NCBI GenBank assembly: GCA_002007465.1 | Contig: LNAC01000039.1 | Coordinates: forward strand, 3,309,159-3,373,158 | DNA from: Ailurus styani | Taxonomy: Eukaryota > Chordata > Mammalia > Carnivora > Ailuridae | Direction of reading: 5' to 3' | DNA: 64,000 bases | Shown: piece by piece, positions 35,585-47,230 of the stretch | Layout of the letters: each line of letters begins with the position of its first letter | Position numbering within the stretch: position 1 is the first letter of the stretch | The notes under the pieces: model-generated | What the model saw: only the letters and a program-made list of their open reading frames with translations | What the model was told of the DNA's origin: nothing | Databases searched by the model: none | Position numbers and translations under genes: made by a program

Positions 35585-36010
35585 TATTAAAAAAACAAAA
35601 TGTGGCATATTCATACAGTGAATTATTGTTCTGCCGTAAAAAAGGAATGAAATTCTGACATATGCTACATTATGGACAAACCTCAAAAACATATGAGAGA
35701 AGCTGGAAACAAAAGGACAAATATTATATAATTCCACTTATATGAGGTACCTGGGAAAGGCATATTCAGAGAAAAAGAAAGTAAAATAAAGGTTACCAGG
35801 GGCTGAGAGGAGAGGGGAATGAGTGGTTATTGTCCATGGGTAGAGTCTCTCTTTGGGATGATGAAAAAGTTCTGGAAATAGACAGTGGTAATGATTGCAT
35901 AGCATTGTCAATGTACTTAATGGCATTGAATTGTATACTTAAAAGTGTTAAAATAATAATTCTATTTTGTGTATGTTTTACCGCAATTTATTACAAAAAG
36001 AAAAAAGTCA
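35585..36010 (+). repeat. old L1 3' end
   Basis: Sense: 'tgtggcatattcatacagtg', 'aggttaccaggggctgag', 'ttctggaaatagacagtggt', 'ttacaaaaagaaaaa' tail. Confidence 0.8.
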
Positions 36011-36189
36011 TAGTACTGGAAAGGATTTATAAAGTGTTCAGGTACATTTCCTGTAGGAAATCTTCCTAAAATAACCCCTTCAAACAAAGCAAGGCAAAAC
36101 AAAACAACAAAAAAACCAAACCCTTACATATAATTTCCACTCCCTTTTAAGTGGGGAGGCTCGTGTTTAGCTCTTACTTGCACTTCCTT

Positions 36190-37243
36190 TGAGTTTATTT
36201 TGCTGTTCTTTTTTTAATTTCCTGAGATTAAGTTTTTAAAAATCTCATTTCAACCTTCATTCCTAAATGCATTTAAGGCTATTTATTTTCCTTTAAATAG
36301 CTACATTCATTAAGTTTTGATAGTATTTTCACTGTTAAGTTCAAAGTATTTTCTAATTTCTATTATGATTTCTTCTTTAACCCATGAATCACCCAGAAGT
36401 ATTTTCTTAATTTCCAAACAAAAAATTTTCTAGTTATACTTTTGTTATTATTTTTTTAACAAGTGCTTGATTGCATTGTGGTTAGAGGATATGGCCTGTG
36501 CAACTTAAATCCTTTGAAATTTGTTGAAACTTGCTTTATGCCCTAATATGTGGTTCTTCTTTTTCAAAATATTTTTAAAAGTTTTTTTATTTATTTAAGT
36601 AATTTTTACACCCCGTGTAAAGATGACACCTCATGACCCCAAGATCGAGTCACATGCTTTTCCGACTGAGCCAGCCAGGCACCCCATATACTCTCTGTAT
36701 TCTTAAAAATAATGAGTATTGAAATACAGTGGTTTGTGATAGTACATATAACATATTATACCCATTAAATTAGAATTTTTAATTATGCTCTTTCAATTTT
36801 TATTTTTTTTCCCCATTAATTACTACAAAGCTCATGGAAAATGTCACTCACCATGATTGTGAGTTTGTCCACTTCTCTGATTATTCTGTCATTGATCTTA
36901 CATATTTGGAGGCTATAAATTGCTTGCAGATTTGAAATTATTTAATATTGCTTGTGAACAGAACTTCCTTAATGACGTTTTTTACTAAGTAGTAATATAA
37001 GCTCCTTTGTTTCAAGTGTAGTCATATGCCTGTTGAAGTGTTTTTTTCATGTCTGCTTTGAATTGCACATGCATAGGGTAATTTTATCAGATAATTTTAA
37101 CATCTCTGTCATCTTGAAGTTAGCATCTGTTGTTGTCTTTTTACATGCTACGAGAGATCTTCCTGGTTTTTGGTACGAATGAATTTCATTGGAATCTTGA
37201 ACATTTTCGTAATTTGTCATGAGACTTTGGATCTTATTTTTTT
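36190..37243 (-). repeat. old L1 ORF2 fragment, split by a SINE
   Basis: Antisense: 'agtattttctaatttctattatgatttcttctttaaccc' and 'tctctgattattctgtcattg' phrases. Interrupted by the SINE at 36570-36686. Ends approximate. Confidence 0.6.
36570..36686 (-). repeat. older short CAN SINE
   Basis: Antisense: TTTAAGTAATTTTTACACCC to CTGAGCCAGCCAGGCACCCC. Confidence 0.85.
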
Positions 37244-38098
37244 TAATCATTTTTTTATTGTGGTAAAGTACATGTAACGTAAAATTTACCTTTTTAGCCA
37301 TTTTTAAATGTACAGTTCAATGGCATTAAGTACATTTACATTGTTGGGCAACCATCACCACCATCCATCTCTAGCACTTTTTCATCTTCCCAAACTGAAA
37401 TTCTGTATTCATTAAATAATAACTCCCCATTCTCCTCTACTTCCAACTCCTGGTCATCACCATTCTACTTTACTGTCTCTGTGAATTTGCCATTTTTAGA
37501 GACCTTATATAAATGGAATCATATATTTGTCCTTTCGTTTCTGGTTTTTTTCACTTAGCATAATGTCTTTGAAGGTTCATCCATGCTGTAGCATGTGTCA
37601 TATTCCATCCCTTTTTGAGAAATAAGATTCCATTTTATGTATATACCACAATTTGTTTATCCATTCATCTGTTGATGGACATTGGGTTAATTCTACCTTT
37701 TGGCTGTTGTGAATAATGCTGCTCTGAACACTTGTGTGCAAATATTGGTTTGAGTCTTTTTAATTCTTCTGGGTGTATACCCAGGAGTTGAATTTCTAGG
37801 TCATATGTAAATCTACATTGAAATTTTTGAAGAACTGTCGTACTGTTTTCCTTAGCAGCTGCACCATTTTATATTCCTACCAGCAATGCACAAGGTTTTC
37901 AGTTTCTTTACATCCTTGCCAACACTTGTTGTTGTTGTTATTATTATTATTATTATTATTATTAGGATTATTAGGATAAGAGCCACCCTAACAGATGTAA
38001 AGTGATAGCTCATTGTAGTTTTGATTCATATTTCTCAAGTGATTAGTGATGTGTAGCATTCTTTCATGTGCTTATTGGCCATTTGTTTGTCATCTTTA
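37244..38098 (-). repeat. old L1 3' UTR
   Basis: Antisense: 'attgtggtaaagtacatgtaac', 'ttcaatggcattaagtacatt', 'atgtatataccacaatttgtttatcc', 'aacacttgttgttgtt'. Its right end is the target of the SINE at 38099. Confidence 0.85.
37928..37964. repeat. TTG/TTA microsatellite
   Basis: (GTT)n changing to (ATT)n, inside the L1 fragment. Confidence 0.85.
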
Positions 38099-38308
38099 TT
38101 TCACTTTTATTTTTTTTTTTAAGATTTATTTATTTTAGGGAGAGAGAGCATGAGTGGAAGGAGCAAAGGGAGAGGGAAAGAGAATCTCAAGAAGACTTCA
38201 TGCTGAGTGCAGAGCCCAGTGTGTGGCTAGATCCCACGACCCCGAGATCATGGTTGGAACCAAAACCCAGAGTTGGTCACTCAGCCAACTGTGCCACCCA
38301 GGAACTCC
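38099..38308 (-). repeat. CAN SINE, older
   Basis: Antisense; target duplication TGTTTGTCATCTTTA at 38084 and 38309 (exact, 15 bp). Body is diverged although the duplication is clean. Confidence 0.93.
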
Positions 38309-38323
38309 TGTTTGTCATCTTTA

Positions 38324-38956
38324 AACTTTAGTTTTAGATGACATTTTTGGACACTGTTCTGACAGAAGATTAGGCAGTATCTCTTTATTGCCAGATATAG
38401 GTAGAAGTCCAGGTTATTTATTCATCATCTATTGAGCAGATGCTCCTTGTTTCTGCTGATGGACAGGTTCCATTGATGTCATCAGAGGAAGGAAGGGGTG
38501 CTCATTTTTGACCTGCAGGGATGAAAGTTTCAGTTCCCTACTTGGTCTTCTCTGACATTACTGGCAGGAGGGTTAGGGTGCCTCTTAACAGCTTCTAAGA
38601 ATACACTTCTAGACTCCTCTCTTGACTGGAATGGGGGGATGTGGCACCCACAGTATGTTTATTTTCCCTGTGGTGTTTGCTGCAGTGAAAGTTATTGTCA
38701 AAAAGTTGTCTCTTTTGTCACGCTGCCATTTTCCTGGTCCTTTGGCTAAAGAGAGCAGACTTTTGCTGGGTCGTTTGTCTATGTCCATTGGCTTTTCTGA
38801 GATGCTGGCTTCTTCAGCTCCAACTCTGAAAAATTTAAGTTGAGAAGAAAAGCAGAGAACTCACCATTCTTTTGTTTCTCAGGTCGTGGGATCCCTAGCT
38901 GTTCTTTCTTCTTTCCACTTTTTAGTATATTCTTGTGTTTGTTTTATATATAATCT
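38324..38956 (-). repeat. old L1-type LINE fragment
   Basis: Antisense, less AT-rich: 'ctttattgccagatataggtagaagtcc' and 'gctgccattttcctggtcctttggctaaag'. Related to 25.0-26.3 kb. Confidence 0.5.
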
Positions 38957-38967
38957 CCAGGATTTTC

Positions 38968-39176
38968 TTTTCTTTTTTTTTTTTAAAGATTTTATTTATT
39001 TATTTGACACAGAGAGAGATTACAAGTAGGCAGAGAGGCAGGCAGAGAGACAGGGAGAGGAGGAAGCAGGCTCCCTGCTGAGCAGAGAGCCCAATGCGGG
39101 CCTTGATCCCAGGACGCTGAGATCATGACCTGAGCCGAAAGCAGAGGCTTTAACCCACTGAGCCACCCAGGCACCC
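38968..39176 (-). repeat. CAN SINE
   Basis: Antisense, near consensus; exact 11-bp target duplication CCAGGATTTTC at 38957 and 39177. Confidence 0.97.
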
Positions 39177-39187
39177 CAGGATTTTCA

Positions 39188-40080
39188 ATTGTACATAGCA
39201 GGAAGAATAGGGAAAGAGCATCTACTCCATCTTCCCAGAAGTGGAATTCAGTTTATTAAATGTCCTTCTCTGCTAATTCCATCATTTCTGGTGTTGTTTT
39301 TGTGATCTTGATATTTTCCCCCTGGTTTTGAGTCCTACTTTCCTGCTTCTTGGTGAATTTAATAATTTGTGATTGGATGCTGGACATTGTGGTGATTTTA
39401 TTGAGTGTTGCTTCCTTTAAGGCTGTTGAATGTTTATTTTGGCAAGTGGTTACATTTCTTGCAGATAAGCTTTATCCTTTCGAAGCTTGTTTTTAAACTC
39501 AGTAATGTATCTCAAGTAGCCTTTACTTTAAGACTGTTTTAGCCTTTCTTTTACATGTGACCCTTCTAGGCTCTCTACTGAATTCCCTTAGTGTCACTGA
39601 CATCTCTCTACTCTGGCTGTTCAGAATGCTTTTATCTTCCAGCTCTGTGTGGATTATTCTTTCCCATCTTGTGAAGTTTCCCCTTATGCACGTGCAATTT
39701 AATATTCAGCCAAAGATTATAGACATTCCCTATGCAGATATCTAGAGCTCTTTCCCTGCATATTTCCTTTTTTACTGAACTCTTTCATGCAAATCCCAAC
39801 TGCCTCAATTTCCCTAAACTCTGGTCACTGTCTCTTCAACTCATTTAGACTGCTCTGCTGCAATCTAGAAATTGCCTCTGCCAGAAAGCCATGGGAAATG
39901 TAATGCTTGCTTGCCTGGTTTATTTCCCACATCTCAGGGATTGCTATCCTCTGCTACACATTGTATTACATCTGATAGCAGATGTTTTACATGTTTTGTC
40001 CAGGGTTTGAGTGAGTGATGGCAGGAAGGTAAAATTGAGTTCTAAATACTCTGCCTTGACCAAAAGTACAAGTCTCTCTC
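39188..40080 (-). repeat. old L1-type LINE fragment
   Basis: Antisense continuation of the element at 38324 across the SINE: 'ttctgctaattccatcatttctgg', 'ggatgctggacattgtgg', 'tttcccacatctcagggattgctatcctctgc'. Confidence 0.6.
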
Positions 40081-40084
40081 AGTT

Positions 40085-41385
40085 TTTTTTAAGTATAATT
40101 AATGTATTTTTTAATTGAAGTATAATTAACATATATTAGCCTCAGGTGTACAACATATTGATTCAGCAATTCTGTACATTACTCAGTGCTCACCACAATG
40201 AGTGTATTCACCATCTGTAACCAAACAGCATTATTACAGTGTTATTGACTATGTTCCCTAAGCTGTACTCATCGTCATGATTTATTTATTTTATAACTGG
40301 AAATTTGTATCTTTTAATCCTCTTTATCTATTTCACCCATCCCCCCAACCTGTGAGCAACCATCAGTTTGTTCTCTGTACTTAAGAGTCTGGTTTTTTGT
40401 TTGTTTGCTTGGTTGGTTTTTTTTCTTAAATTTGTTTTTTTAGATTCCACGTATAAGTGAAATCATATGGTATCTTTCTCTTTCTGATTTATTTCACTTA
40501 GATAATACCCTCGCGGTCCATCCATATTGTTGTAACTAGAAGGATCTCATTCTTTTTTATGGATGAATAATATTCCACTGTGTATCTATACCACTTCTTC
40601 TTTATCTCTCCATCTGTTGAGGCACACTTGGGTTGCTTCTGTTATCTTGGCTATTGTAAATAATGCTGCAGTGAACACAGGACTGTATGTATCTTTTTGA
40701 ATGAGTGTTTTTTTTTTTCTTCTTGGGTAAATGCTCAGTAGTGGAATTACTGAATAGTGAATATGCTATTTCTAGTTTTAATTTTTTTGAAGAGCCTCCA
40801 TACTGTTTTCCACAGCAGCTGTGCCAATTTACATGTCCACAGCAGTGTACCAGGATTACTTTTTCTCTACATCCTTGCTAATACTTGTTCATTTGCTCTT
40901 TCTTTCTCTCTCACTTTCCCACTCTCCCTCCTTCCCTCCTTTCTCTCTTTCCTTTTATAGACTCTATGCCCAATGTAGGACTTGAACTCACAACACTGAG
41001 ATTAAGAGTCACATGCTCTACTAACTGAACCAGCCAAGCATCCCAGTACTTGTTATTTCTTGTCTTTTTGATTCTAGCCATTCTAGCCAAGGTGATATTG
41101 TGGTTTTCTTATATTTTTCTGTTGATTAGTGATGTTGAGCACCTTTTCATGTATCTCTTGGCTATTGGTATATCTTCTTTGGAAAAATGTCTGTTCAGGT
41201 TCTCTCCCCATCTTTTCATCTGATTACTTGGGGCTTTTTTTGGTGTTGAGTTGTATAAGTTCTTTATGTATTTTGGATGTTAACCCTTTACTGGATATAT
41301 CATTTGCAAATATCTTCTCCCATTTAGTAGGTTGCCTTTTCATTTTGTTAACAGTTTCCATTATCTTGGCTTTTAATCATGAAGA
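40085..41385 (-). repeat. old L1 3' UTR, split by a SINE
   Basis: Antisense: 'aattgaagtataattaacatata', 'gatgaataatattccactgtgta', 'gagcctccatactgttttccacagcagctg', 'gatgttgagcaccttttcatg', 'ttttgttaacagtttcc'. Interrupted at 40898-41045. Confidence 0.88.
40898..41045 (-). repeat. older short CAN SINE with CT-rich tail
   Basis: Antisense head GAACCAGCCAAGCATCCC; the tail side is expanded to (CTTT/CCTT)n. Flanked by related AATACTTGTT and AGTACTTGTT. Confidence 0.8.
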
Positions 41386-42276
41386 AGAGGAAGACAAGAT
41401 ATTTAGTAATTTAGGAACTCAGAGCCATATATATATATATATTTTTGCAGATACTTTAAAAATATAAATAGGATAACTATTTTAAAAAGCATTGATGGGA
41501 ACATCTTTCCTATGTTTAGAGGAATCTTTAAATGATGGTACAGTTACATGAAGGGATATAGTATACTTACTTGGAATGATACTTTCAAAAAGTTTTTGAT
41601 AATGTATAATAATGCTCACAGATAGTGTGAGTGAAAAAATATGATGCAAGAGTATATCTATAACTCTCTTAATTATGGAGATAACGTACATGCATAGGAA
41701 AATAAATACTGGTAATAAGTACCCCCAAAATGTAACTAGAACTTATTTCTGGATGATAAGATTATAGATGATTTTTGTTTTCTCTGTTAGACTTTTCTAA
41801 GATTTCTAACATTAGACTTTTCTGGAATGATCTTGTGTTATTTTTTATAATAAAACCCATTTTTTTAGCAGGTAAATTTTTGCCTACCCTTCTTAGGAAA
41901 TCAGCAGACATGGATAGGACTACTCACATTCGAAGCTGAGGAATTAGCAAAATGCAAAGTGGAATGAACATAGGTCCTATGTACAGAGGCTATCATGAAA
42001 AGAGTAGAATGGCGGGAATAGGAAGGAAGCAGCAAGAGCAGACAGGAGAGGTAGATACACACTAACAAGTAAAAGCACATGAAGGGTATACTTTGGAAGA
42101 ACTACCCCAAGAAAGGGGAGACTTTTTCAGATAAAACTTTTCTGTATTTTAAAAGAAATGAAAGAATATGAAATCTGAGAACAGAGATGAAGTAACTATA
42201 AGATTAGATGGAAAGTGAGGTGGCAGAGCTAAGAAAAGAGAGTGAGGGGGAGACCCATTAAAAAAGTGAAGAGCAT

Positions 42277-42467
42277 TGGGTCACCTGGGTGGCTCAGTTG
42301 GTTAAGCAACTGCCTTTGGCTCAGTCGTGATCCCAGGGTCTTGGGATCGAGTCCCACATTGGGCTCCTTGCTCGGCGGGGAGCCTGCTTCTCCCTCTACC
42401 TCTGCCTGCCACTCTGCCTGCTTGTGCTCTCTCTCTCTGACAAAAAAATGAATAAAATCTTTAAGAA
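42277..42467 (+). repeat. CAN SINE
   Basis: Sense; exact 17-bp target duplication AAAAAAGTGAAGAGCAT at 42260 and 42468. Confidence 0.97.
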
Positions 42468-43428
42468 AAAAAAGTGAAGAGCATCATAGAAAAAGTAAGT
42501 TAAAGAATCAAAACTGCTAAAAATAAAATTAGTGATAAAGAGACCCAACTTGTAAAAAAATCACACAAGAGGAAGCTGAAAGAGTCAAAGAGAAAACTAT
42601 TGTGAAAACACTAGCTATGGAAAGCAGACAACAGAGATCAAACATTCACATAATTCATATTTATAAAAAAGAAAAAGAAAATAAAGGAATAGTACATTTT
42701 TCTGGTGCATAACTGAACTTCAAGGATAAAGAAAGAGTCCTACAGTTAAATAGAAGAAAAATCAGTGGGAAAAAAATCAAGCTGGATTGACACTTATTTA
42801 CACAAGTAGGTAGTAGAATAAAATAGTTTTTACTTTGTTAAAAATAAATATATGCCCTCTTGTTAGCTAAGCTGTCATGAAAATCTAAGCCTGCAGATGC
42901 ATATTTTTGGAAATGTGGTATCATAGGAGTGTAGAACTCATGAAACTAATTGAACAAACTACTTTAAGATAAAGTCAAAATTAATAACTTGTAAATGGAG
43001 ATATTATGGTAAGAAAACATTGGTGATGATCATTGAATCTGATTAAATATTGTCTTACTCTGGTCTGTAAGTCAGTAAAATATTTTCATAACCAGGTGGG
43101 AACTTCTGTAGTTGAGTGAACTACAGAATGCTAAAGACTATAGAAAAGGGAACCCAACCTACACCAGCGGTTAGAGTGGAGTAGATGGTACCTGTCAGGA
43201 GTATTTCCAAAGAACAAATGATGCTTAAATTAAATAAGCATGTAATAAAAGTTACCAGGCAAAGTGGGAATGGGCAGACAGAGGAGAAAACACATGGAAA
43301 AGACAGAAGCATAAGAATTACCAGTTTAAAATTTTGTGATTAGTAATTCTTTGAGATTTTCATAAAATAATAATGATCACTCTCCTTCTGTTTGCTTGAA
43401 ACTTAGAAATTTATTTAAAAGTCAGATT

Positions 43429-43618
43429 TTTGGGACACCTGGGTGGCTTAGTTGGTTAAGCATCTGCCTTCAGCTCAGGTCATAATCCCAGGGTCCTGGG
43501 ATCGAGTCCCCCATTGGGCTTCTTGCTCAGCGGGGAAACTGCTTCTCCCTCTGCCCTTTCCCTACTAGTGCTCTCTTTCTCTCTCTCTCTCTGACAAATA
43601 AATAAAATCTTTTTTAAA
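43429..43618 (+). repeat. CAN SINE
   Basis: Sense; exact 12-bp target duplication AAAAGTCAGATT at 43417 and 43619, followed by a run of ten C. Confidence 0.95.
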
Positions 43619-43669
43619 AAAAGTCAGATTCCCCCCCCCCAAATAAAAGAATATATTTGTATTTTTTGT

Positions 43670-44101
43670 ATGGTAGTTCCTTTTTATCCAGTTTCACTTG
43701 CTATGGTTTCAATTACCTGAGGATCCCCCATGGTCTGACCTATTGTCACAGGGTCAGTAGTAGCCTAACACTACATCACGTCTATGCCACTCATTTCTCT
43801 ACATCTAACTACGTAGGCATTTTATCATCTCACCTCATCACAAGAAGGGTGAGTACAGTACAGTAAGATATTTTGATAGACCATATTCACATAATGTTAA
43901 TTATATTATATTATTGTAATTGCCCAAATTTATTATTTGTTATTGTTGTTAATCTCTTACTGTGCCTAATTTATAATTTAAACTTTATTTTAGGTATGTA
44001 TATATAAGAAAAACCTAGTTTGTATAGGGTTCAATACTATCTGCAGTTTTAGGCATCTTGGATTGTATCCCTTACAGATAAGGCCAGGGCGACTACTGTA
44101 A
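43670..44101 (+). repeat. Tigger-like (TcMar) non-autonomous DNA transposon
   Basis: Left end TAGTTCCTTTTTATCC, right end 'gataaggccagggcgactactgta'. Internal 'atcatctcacctcatcacaagaag' and 'ttaatctcttactgtgcctaattt' match a Tigger-derived MER family from memory. Confidence 0.65.
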
Positions 44102-44392
44102 ATTTAAAAATATAGAACTTAACATTCACTTTGTCTAAAAAAAAGGTGGTCAATACTATGATTATTGTACCTGCTTCAAACTTGAAACTCTTTGCTGACC
44201 ATATGACACAATGTCCTGATTTTGCTGATTTATCCTTAAAGAATTTTTGTTGTGATTTTAATAAAACTTAGGCAGTTCTTCTAAGTAGACGAACCGATTT
44301 CATTGTGAAAGCATGTGTTGGTCTCTACCTAGCACTATTCTGTAAAGTTAAATACATCTGTCTCAGTTCTGCCCTGCAGGACTGTGATAATC

Positions 44393-44622
44393 TATACCAG
44401 GAGCTGATAAACTATAACCAGTGGCCAAATCTGGGCAGCCACCTGTTTTTGTAAATAAAATTTTATTGAAAAACTCCATGCTTATTCATTTATGTATTGT
44501 CTTTGGCTGTTTTCACACTGCAGTGGCAGAGTGTAGCTGTGGCACTTATAGCCTTCAAATCCTAAAATATTTACTATCTGGCCTTTTACAGAAAGTTTTC
44601 TTATCCCTGATTTATACAACAT
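44393..44622 (+). repeat. hAT-like non-autonomous DNA transposon relic
   Basis: 'ggccaaatctgggcagccacctgtttttgtaaataaa', 'ttatgtattgtctttggctg' and CCTAAAATATTTACTATCTGGCC. Same family as 2262-2448 but better preserved. Confidence 0.7.
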
Positions 44623-45066
44623 GCAAGGGAAAGAGAGACAAGTGTTTAAAAGAACATATGTATATAGGACTTTTTTTCTATAAAATATGACTTGTTTTAT
44701 GTGATGGAAATCATGATTCATTACATTAGTAGGTCTTGCAGAAAGTGGCATTTTAAGAGTTTGCTATATAAATGGTTGATAGAAGGGATGAAGCTTGCGG
44801 AACCAAAAGGTAAGAGGATGGTTCGGTATCAATTTCAAGTAATTTGGTAAGTTGAGAAATAGCAGTTTTGTTAGGATCAACTTTTTTGGAAATACCTTCA
44901 ATTTTATACATTTAAGAAAATCACATCTTAAATGTGTGTTCATTGTATAATATACATTAAACATAATCTCGTTCCATTGTAAACATTATTTGAACTCATT
45001 GTGGTTGAAGGGGAAAGACAACCAATTGGTATTTTGAACAGAAGAATAGTTTCTTAGGTTAATTTC

Positions 45067-45264
45067 TTTTTTTTCTTAAGATTTTATTTATTTATTTGAC
45101 AGAGAGAGAGAGATCACAAGTAGGCAGAGAGGCAGGCAGAGAGAGAGGAGGAAGCAGGCTCCTTGCTGAGCAGAGAGCCCGATGTGGGACTCGATCCCAG
45201 GACGCTGAGACCATGACCTGAGCCGAAGGCAGAGGCTTTAACCCACTGAGCCACCCAGGCGCCC
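45067..45264 (-). repeat. CAN SINE
   Basis: Antisense; 19-bp target duplication AGTTTCTTAGGTTAATTTC (45048) and AGTTTCTTAGGTTGATTTC (45265), one mismatch. Confidence 0.97.
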
Positions 45265-45595
45265 AGTTTCTTAGGTTGATTTCAACTGGACTACCATTAT
45301 TGACTTTCTTGATACATGGATTGCCTGGCAAGCATTTTCTTCTCATCTGATCAAATGCCAGCAATCCATGGTATTTTGGACAGCTGTTGTATATTTAGGT
45401 AAAAATCTGTTTCTCTGTCACACTTAAATAAACCATTGTGTTTGATGCATTCCATAATGAGCCCTGAAAGAGATAAATGCTGTTCATAATTTTAGAGTTA
45501 AAAAAAATTATCCATCTGAATTTTAGAGAATTCCAAAATTTTGGACAATTCCAAAATTTAGATGGAGAATTTTTTTTAACTTTTTATGATTTTTT

Positions 45596-45699
45596 TTAAG
45601 ATTTTATTTTTAAGTAATCTCTACATCCAACATGGGGCTCGAAATAACAACCCTGAGATCAAGAGTTGCATTCTCTACCCTGAGCTAGCCAGGCATCCC
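45596..45699 (-). repeat. older short CAN SINE, first of a pair
   Basis: Antisense: AAGTAATCTCTACATCCAAC to GAGCTAGCCAGGCATCCC. Flanked by TTTTTATGATTTTTTT at the left and CTTTGTATGATTTTTTC at the right. Confidence 0.88.
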
Positions 45700-45712
45700 T
45701 TTGTATGATTTT

Positions 45713-45713
45713 T

Positions 45714-45781
<68 letters not shown>

Positions 45782-45866
45782 TTTTTCTTTCTTTCTTTCT
45801 TTCTTTCTTTTTCTTTCTCTCCTCTTTCTTCTCTTTCTCCTCTTTCTCCTCTTTCTTTCTTTCTTT
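45713..45866. repeat. CTTT microsatellite
   Basis: About 150 bp of (CTTT)n with small interruptions, on the tail side of the SINE. Strongly polypyrimidine on the + strand. Confidence 0.95.
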
Positions 45867-45967
45867 GTTTTATTTTTAAGTAATCTCTACACCTAACATG
45901 GGACTGGAATTAACAATCCCCAGATCTAGAGTCTCATGTTCCACTGACTAAACCAGCCAGACACCCC
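45717..45967 (-). repeat. older short CAN SINE, second of a pair, with expanded tail
   Basis: Antisense: (CTTT)n from 45717 to about 45866, then AAGTAATCTCTACACCTAAC to CAGCCAGACACCCC. Followed by a third copy of the target, TGCATGATTTTCTT (45968). Confidence 0.88.
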
Positions 45968-46899
45968 TGCATGATTTTCTTAATCAGTTTAACAGTATGG
46001 ACAGATCTATAATAATCTGCCCATGAGAAATGTTCCTGTGCAATATTATATATAGTGTTTTGCCACATAGTGATAGATTCTTTTATCAGTAATGTGGTAT
46101 TTTAACTTTCATTCACACTAACACTTTAGCAAACTATTTTATTAAATTTTAAATTTTCTATTTAAAATTAGATGAGTTAAAAATTAAATTAAATGAATTA
46201 GGTGATTAATAGATTACCAAAATCACAACTGTAAGCTGGTCAGTTATAACCAACAAGATATTCTATATTGTAATTTTCTCTTTGAGGAATGTTAGTTAGA
46301 TGGTGAAATTAGAGAACAATAAGATACTGCATTAAGCCTTATAAATATGAATTTCCTTTTCCTGATAAAGAGTTGTCCATTTGGAAAGCATTGTAGTCTG
46401 ATTTGGTTTAACATTTGTTGGGTGTAAATATGCAATGCGTAAAAATGCTTTATAATCTAAAGTAGTAATAGCTTTGTTGTTATTACTGTTTTTATAGTAT
46501 TTAATGTTCAGGTAATAACTTCATTTCTTCTACTTGGTTGTTAATGTTTCTCAGTTGTTATGCATCCTTTATCTAAAACTTACACAAAAAGCCATGTATT
46601 AGCTTTTGTTTTGTTTCCCAAGGGATTTTTTTTCCCTAAGAAATCCTATTATCTACAGTGAACTCTGAGAATATGCCATATGTGATATAAACTTTAGAAA
46701 AATTGTTTATAACACTTTAATGCTTGGACTGCCCACTACCTGCATTGGGATTTATAGACTTGCTAAGTATATATTTGCCATTTCTTCCTGCCACAATTTT
46801 CATATTATTGTTGAAATTGATTTGTCAGTTTGTTCATTAAAATTTAATTTGCAATACTGCAGCTTTCAGATGGCTAAATAATCAGAAGCAGCCTTTGAG

Positions 46900-46949
46900 G
46901 TCAGTGTCAGCCCCACTGACTAACCTCCACTGTGTTGTCACCTGAGTCA
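46900..46949. promoter_or_regulatory. hairpin and AP-1-like site in unique intron DNA
   Basis: GTCAGTG-7 nt-CACTGAC (46900-46920) followed by TGAGTCA (46943-46949), an AP-1 consensus. The surrounding stretch is unique and less AT-rich than its neighbours. Only motif evidence. Confidence 0.2.
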
Positions 46950-47037
46950 GTATAGCAAGGATTAACCCTTTGTTAGGGTGATATGGTAACATCGTTACTT
47001 ATGAGTTAACTTTTTATCACTTAAGATTGAAAGAAAG

Positions 47038-47230
47038 AGGGCGCCTGGGTGGCTCAGTGGGTTAAAGCCGCTGCCTTCGGCTCAGGTCATGATCCCAGGG
47101 TCCTGGGATCGAGGCCCACATCGGGCTCTCTGCTCAGCAGGGAGCCTGCTTCCTCCTCTCTCCTCTCTCTGCCTACTTGTAATCTCTCTCTCTGTGTCAA
47201 ATGAATAAATAAAATCTTTAAAAAAAAAAA
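47038..47230 (+). repeat. CAN SINE, young
   Basis: Sense, near consensus; exact 15-bp target duplication AAGATTGAAAGAAAG at 47023 and 47231. The body lacks one 'CTCTGCCTGC' unit. Confidence 0.97.

Noticed and set aside
41129..41467. 112-codon frame with hydrophobic segments
   Set aside because: It lies within an antisense L1 3' UTR and runs into a TA repeat.
45701..45896. Hydrophobic Phe/Leu/Ser-rich frames, as if membrane proteins
   Set aside because: Direct translation of the CTTT microsatellite.
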